Shown here: in pieces, positions 59,597 to 64,000 of the stretch
Layout: each line of letters opens with the position of its first letter
Position numbering within the stretch: position 1 is the stretch's first letter
Source: CAWKAV01 sp963847735
GTDB taxonomy: Bacteria; Desulfobacterota; Desulfuromonadia; Desulfuromonadales; BM103
Assembly (NCBI GenBank): GCA_963847735.1
Contig: CAWKAV010000016.1
Location: forward strand, 248,001 to 312,000
Length of the DNA: 64,000 nt
Reading direction: 5' to 3'
Translations under genes and position numbers: made by a program
Notes under the pieces: generated by a model
What the model was told of the DNA's origin: nothing
Seen by the model: the letters and a program-made list of their open reading frames with translations, nothing else
Databases searched by the model: none

Positions 59597-59788
59597 TACG
59601 CTCTCTCCTCGGTGACAAGTCAGCTAAATCAGCGTCTTAAGCTATCAGATGAAATCATCAAAAGCAAGGCTGCGGAGCTCAGCATGGAAATATGTCGGAG
59701 TGTATAGTGATTCTGGCTGGTTATGGTAGAATGGTCGTGACATAATTTCCTGGTCCTGTTGCCAGGGCCAATGAAGGAGAGAGGACTT

Positions 59789-62464
59789 ATGAGTACCAAT
59801 AGCTGCAACAGCTTTAATACCCGACAAACCCTCGATGTGGCCGGGACAAGTTATGAATATTTCAGCCTGGAAACGTTTGCTGCCAGGTGTAGTGAAGTGT
59901 CAGGCGTTTGCCGCTGACGCTCAAGGTTCTGCTCGAGAACCTGTTGCGCAACGAGGATGGCGATTCAGTGACTGAAAGGGATATCAATGCGGTGGTCGAC
60001 TGGCTGGATCAACGCAGCTCCGATCACGAAATTGCTTTTCGGCCGGCGCGGGTCTTGATGCAGGATTTTACCGGGGTGCCGGCGGTGGTCGATCTGGCGG
60101 CCATGCGTGATGCCGTGGCCAGGGTTGGCGGTGACCCGCAGAAGATCAACCCGCAGATCCCGGTCGATCTGGTGATTGATCATTCGGTCATGGTCGACAA
60201 GTATGCCATGCCGGAAGCCTTTGCCTATAACGTCGACAAGGAGATGGAGCGTAACCGCGAGCGCTATGCCTTTCTGCGCTGGGGACAGCTGGCCTTCGAT
60301 AATTTCCGCGTTGTGCCGCCCGGCACCGGTATCTGCCACCAGGTGAATCTGGAGTATCTGGCACGCACTGTCTGGACGGAAGAACGTGACGGCAAAAAGG
60401 TTGCCTATCCGGACACCCTGGTTGGCACCGACAGCCATACCACCATGATCAACGGCCTGGCCGTGCTCGGCTGGGGGGTCGGCGGCATTGAAGCCGAGGC
60501 CGCCATGCTCGGCCAGCCGGTTTCGATGATCATCCCGGAAGTCATTGGCTTCCGCATGACCGGTAAACTGCGGGAAGGGGTGACAGCCACGGATCTCGTG
60601 CTGACGGTCACCCAGATGCTGCGCAAGTTTGGTGTGGTCGGCAAGTTTGTCGAATTTTTTGGTGATGGTCTGGCCAAGTTGCAGCTGGCCGATCGCGCGA
60701 CGATCGCCAACATGGCCCCCGAGTATGGTGCCACCTGCGGCTGGTTCCCGATCGATGAAGTGACCCTCGACTATCTGCGGCTCTCCGGGCGCGACGATGC
60801 AACCGTTGCCCTGGTTGAGGCTTACGCCAAGCAACAGGGCTTGTGGCGTTTCGACGGTATGGCCGATCCTGAGTACACGGCCGTTCTGGAGCTTGATCTG
60901 GGTACCGTCAAGCCAAGCCTGGCCGGCCCGAAACGCCCCCAGGATCGCGTCGATCTCGAGGCGCTTAAAGAGTCCACCAAGGAGGTTATCCCTGCGGATG
61001 CGGCAGATAAGAGTGTTGCCGTTGCCGGCACCGACTATCGACTGCAGTCAGGGCGATGTCGTCATCTCGGCGATCACATCGTGTACCAACACCTCCAATC
61101 CGGCGGTGATGATGGGTGCCGGGTTGCTGGCCAAGAAGGCGGTTGAAAAGGGTCTCAAGCAGAAACCCTGGGTGAAAACCTCACTGGCGCCGGGCTCCAA
61201 GGTGGTCACCGATTACCTTGAGAAAGCCGGTCTGCAGACCTACCTTGATCAGCTTGGCTACAATGTCGTCGGCTATGGGTGCACCACCTGTATCGGCAAC
61301 TCCGGACCTCTGACCGGTCCGATTGCCGATGCAATTACCGAAGGCGATATGACCGTCTGTTCGGTGCTGTCCGGCAACCGTAATTTCGAGGGACGGATTC
61401 ACTCTCACACCAAGGCCAACTGGCTTGCTTCGCCGCCGCTGGTGGTTGCTTTCGGCCTGGCCGGTACCACGCTTATTGACATGACCACCGAACCGCTCGG
61501 TCAGGATTCGCAGGGCAATGATGTCTACCTGAAAGACATCTGGCCAAGCGATGACGAGGTGGCTGAAATGGTCAAGCTGGTTTCGGCCGATATGTTCCGT
61601 GAGAAGTATGCCGATGTCTTTGCCGGTGAGGAGAGCTGGCGGAGCCTGCCGGTTCCCGAGGGGCAGACCTATGCCTGGGTGGAAGACTCGACCTACGTTA
61701 AAGAACCGTCGTTTTTCGAGGTTCGCGAAAGAGGTCCCAACCGGACTGGAAGGTTTTACCGGGGCGCGCCTGCTCGCCCTGCTCGGCGATTCGATCACCA
61801 CCGATCATATCTCACCGGCCGGTTCAATCCTGGCCAGCAGCCCTGCCGGTGTCTACCTGCGCGCGCATGGTACCGGCCCGCTGCGGATTTTAACTCGTAC
61901 GGCTCGCGGCGCGGCAACCACGAAGTGATGATGCGCGGTACCTTTGCCAATATTCGTCTGAAGAATGAATTGGTGCCCGGTGTCGAGGGTGGCTTCACCA
62001 GGGTGTCTGCCCGGTGATGAACAGCTGAGCATCTTTGATGCGGCAATGAAATATGCCGAGAACAAACACGCCTCTGGTGATCATGGCCGGCAAGGAGTAC
62101 GGCACCGGATCGAGCCGGGACTGGGCTGCCAAAGGAACTCTTCTGCTCGGAGTGAAGGCCGTGATTGCCGAAAGTTACGAGCGTATTCATCGTTCCAACC
62201 TGGTCGGCATGGGGATTTTGCCGCTGCAGTTCAAGAAGGGCGATGATCGTAAGACTCTCGCAATTGATGGCAGCGAAACCTTTGATCTGATCGGGCAGAA
62301 GACTCCGATCGAACCAGGACAGGATATCACTCTTGCGGATTAACCGTGCCGACGGCAGCAGTCAGGAGCTCGTTGTGACCTGTCGCATTGATACCGCCGA
62401 TGAAGAGCAGTATTTCCAGAGTGGCGGAATTCTTAATTATGTGCTGCGGAATTTGATGAAATAG
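59789..62464 (+). pseudogene. acnA: AcnA, aconitate hydratase (about seven frameshifts)
   Basis: AcnA isomerises citrate and isocitrate with a [4Fe-4S] cluster. ATG 59789 (MSTNSCNSFNTRQTLDVAG) follows AAGGAGAGAGG. Breaks occur near 59900, 61045, 61735, 61890, 62010, 62060 and 62340. In order across frames: [56 protein letters not shown] (first cluster Cys), GYGCTTCIGNSGP (second and third), [34 protein letters not shown], and the end ILNYVLRNLMK with TAG at 62462-62464. All cluster and substrate motifs are present. Full length about 890 residues. Confidence 0.88.
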
Positions 62465-62495
62465 GGAGTTGGGAATTTCGGAGTTTTGTGACATA

Positions 62496-62506
62496 GGGAC
62501 TGTCCC
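62496..62506. repeat. Short palindrome GGGACTGTCCC
   Basis: GGGACTGTCCC is a perfect palindrome with a one-base centre, in the gap between acnA and the convergent ABM gene. The longer context ACATAGGGACTGTCCCC is of the type seen at REP-like repeats associated with IS200-like transposases. It could also serve as a weak hairpin. Confidence 0.4.
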
Positions 62507-62566
62507 CGCAAGGGGTGAGTCCGCTATAGTTTTGCCGTCATGTAAATTGGAACGAGATTCTCCCGA

Positions 62567-62891
62567 TTACTCTGGAGCTTCCATTCGATTACTCATGCCA
62601 TAATCCCGGACGACCTCCGCTACGCGTATCCTGAAATCAGCAAAGATCTCCGGCTTTACCCTTTGCCTGGGCCATACGATGCAACTCAAATTCCCGCCAT
62701 TTTTTAATCGATGTTTCGTCCTCCCAGAAAGAGAGGGAACAAAGCTTGCCCTCTTCAGATAGACTGGTAAAACGCTCGATGGAGATAAAACCGTCAACTT
62801 GAGCCAGATGCTCTCTCAGTTGTGCTGCAATCTGCAGATATTCTTCCTGCCTTCCTTCCTTGATTTGGACTTCGAAAATGACAGCGATCAT
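62567..62891 (-). pseudogene. Antibiotic-biosynthesis monooxygenase (ABM) domain protein, one frameshift
   Basis: MIAVIFEVQIKEGRQEEYL, DGFISIERFTSLSEEGKL and LSFWEDETSIKKWRE are a standard ABM ferredoxin-like fold. The frame breaks near 62645; the next frame supplies EIFADFRIRVAEVVRDYG and ends at TAA 62567, giving the usual length of about 107. Function in the family is varied; a role in quinone or haem chemistry is only possible. Confidence 0.8.
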
Positions 62892-62902
62892 GGTTGCCCT
62901 CT

Positions 62903-63482
62903 TCAGCGTTGCGCATTGTTTGATTTCTGATAGCGAAAGCAGTCGATGGTGTGGTCGTTGACCATACCGACGGCCTGCATGAAGGCGTAGCAGATGGTTG
63001 TGCCGACGAAGTTGAAGCCGCGTTTTTTCAGGTCTTTGCTCAACCGGTCGGAAAGTGGTGTGTGCGCCGGGATGTCACTGTGCTTTCTGCCAGGCATTTA
63101 TGACCGGTGTGCCGTCGACGTACTGCCAGAGGTATTCGGCAAAAGAAGAATACTCTTCACAGAATCTGCAAAAAACCACGGGCATTTTTGATGGTTGCTT
63201 CGATCTTCAGGCGATTGCGGACGATGCCGGCATCCTGCATCAGGCGATGGATCTCTTCATCATCGTACCGGGCGATCTTGTCCGGATCGAAGTTGATGCA
63301 AAGCCTGACGATAGTTGTCGCGTTTTTTCAGAATGGTCAGCCAGCTGAGTCCGGCTTGGGCCCCTTCGAGAATCAACATCTCAAAGAGCCGGCGGTCGTC
63401 ATAGCACAGGAACACCCCACTCGTCGTCGTGGTAGGCAACATACAGCGGGTCGCTGCCACACCATGTACAACGCTTGATCAT
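62903..63482 (-). pseudogene. tag: Tag, DNA-3-methyladenine glycosylase I (about four frameshifts)
   Basis: Tag excises 3-methyladenine. MIKRCTWCGSDPLYVAYHDD at the start carries the zinc Cys pair. LFEMLILEGAQAGLSWLTIL, then EEIHRLMQDAGIVRNRLKIE, EEYSSFAEYLWQYVDGTPV and KKRGFNFVGTTICYAFMQAV follow in successive frames, with breaks near 63410, 63300, 63170 and 63090. Final MVNDHTIDCF brings the zinc His and Cys. All motifs survive, so consensus errors are likely. Confidence 0.83.
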
Positions 63483-63484
63483 CT

Positions 63485-64000
63485 TCAAGTTCTCCAGTCC
63501 CCAGCCCAGTGCTCTTGCACTGTCCTTCGCCCACAGTCCCACTTCAGACTGGCGCGCTTTGTCCTCTGCAGCGAGAAAATCTTCTTTCATCCTGAATGCG
63601 AATCTTCTGTAAACAACAGCCAGCCCCTGTTCGACAAGCATGCGATTGAGCAGACGACCATCAGGCAGGTACACATAGGCAAGCAGGCGGTCGTGCCGGT
63701 CACGCGGAGGGTCGTCGAGGGCCAGGCTGACCTTTTGTCCTTTGACGTGCTTGATGTTGAATGTCTTGGCCGCCTGGTAAATCTGTCGTTGCCTGGCGGC
63801 AGAGACGCCCTTGTCTCAGGAGATACTGGTCACGGCTCGAGTCTTCTCTCTCCGGCGCGTCGATGCCGATCAGGCGGACTTTGCCGACAGTGTCAATTTC
63901 AGGGTGTCGCCATCGTAGACCCAGCGTAACCACGCCCTGCAGGGCAGGAGCTGGCTCTTCGGCACAGGCAGACAGGATCAGCAGGAAGCTCAGGCAGAGA
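63485..64000 (-). pseudogene. Staphylococcal-nuclease-like lipoprotein, 5' end outside window, frameshifted
   Basis: At the right edge the frame reads SFLLILSACAEEPAP, a lipoprotein signal with lipobox LSAC. VYDGDT, VRLIGIDAPEREDSSRD, VYLPDGRLLNRMLVEQGLAV and ARQSEVGLWAKD follow, the thermonuclease (SNc) order with the catalytic Asp/Arg-rich segments. Breaks occur near 63920, 63890 and 63800, and probably one near 63505, since the present frame runs on into tag; shifted by one it ends with TGA at 63487-63485, three bases before the tag ATG. The initiator lies beyond the window. Confidence 0.75.

Overview
The window looks like chromosome from a bacterium of the Desulfuromonadales (Geobacter/Desulfuromonas-type Deltaproteobacteria). 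This rests on the gene order rplU-rpmA-obgE-proB-proA-nadD-rsfS-rlmH-dksA-gpmI, the many cysteine-rich sensory domains, a radical-SAM/DUF2344 protein beside RNase G, and a dprA-smg-topA-trmFO block. A Na+-translocating NADH:quinone reductase (Nqr) operon suggests a marine or saline lineage. This is inference from gene content; no rRNA or tRNA gene was found.

Layout: (1) 0-6.25 kb, + strand: end of nqrA, then nqrBCDEF, an unassigned helical protein, apbE and nqrM. (2) 6.3-26.4 kb, almost all - strand housekeeping: lspA, ileS, a PAS histidine kinase, comF, gpmI, a LapA-LapB-like fusion, dksA, rlmH, rsfS, nadD, proA, proB, obgE, rpmA, rplU, rng and a large radical-SAM protein. (3) 26.4-32.6 kb: an inverted-repeat element, two tandem 48-residue membrane proteins, a ferritin-like protein, an HD-GYP protein convergent with a PilZ protein, a Nudix hydrolase, a ClC transporter and a small anchored protein. 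(4) 32.8-36.4 kb: a very long AsmA-like DUF748 protein. (5) 36.4-40.2 kb: a visibly more A+T-rich stretch of orphan genes, including a B12-binding/radical-SAM enzyme and a short inverted repeat. (6) 40.2-53.4 kb, - strand: cysteine-rich protein, MOP-superfamily transporter, gph, yggS, maf, a GGDEF protein, trmFO, topA, smg, dprA, a LysM protein and a CpoB-like lipoprotein. (7) 53.5-64 kb: U32 protein, two Nudix enzymes, DUF4911, OsmC, a receiver protein, a DUF362 ferredoxin, MscS, acnA, an ABM-domain protein, tag and a nuclease lipoprotein running off the end.

A striking property is that reading frames break only in certain segments: 0.8-4.3 kb, 32.9-34.2 kb and 59.3-63.9 kb. There I place roughly 35-40 single-base indels by hand, mostly extra bases. 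The protein sequence stays well conserved on both sides of each break, and some breaks compensate within a few codons. The roughly 50 kb between is clean. This fits local consensus errors better than real gene decay, so nqrB-F, the DUF748 gene, mscS, acnA, tag and the nuclease are probably intact in the organism.

Functional themes are sodium energetics (Nqr with its flavin transferase ApbE and its iron-delivery factor NqrM), cyclic-di-GMP signalling (HD-GYP, PilZ and GGDEF proteins), envelope and outer-membrane quality control (LapA/B, DUF748, CpoB, LysM) and nucleotide clean-up (Maf, NudC and two other Nudix enzymes). Candidates for undescribed biology are the tandem 48-residue membrane proteins with their own promoter and terminator, the orphan B12/radical-SAM enzyme, the extra gene inside the nqr operon, and the eight-cysteine 62-residue protein.
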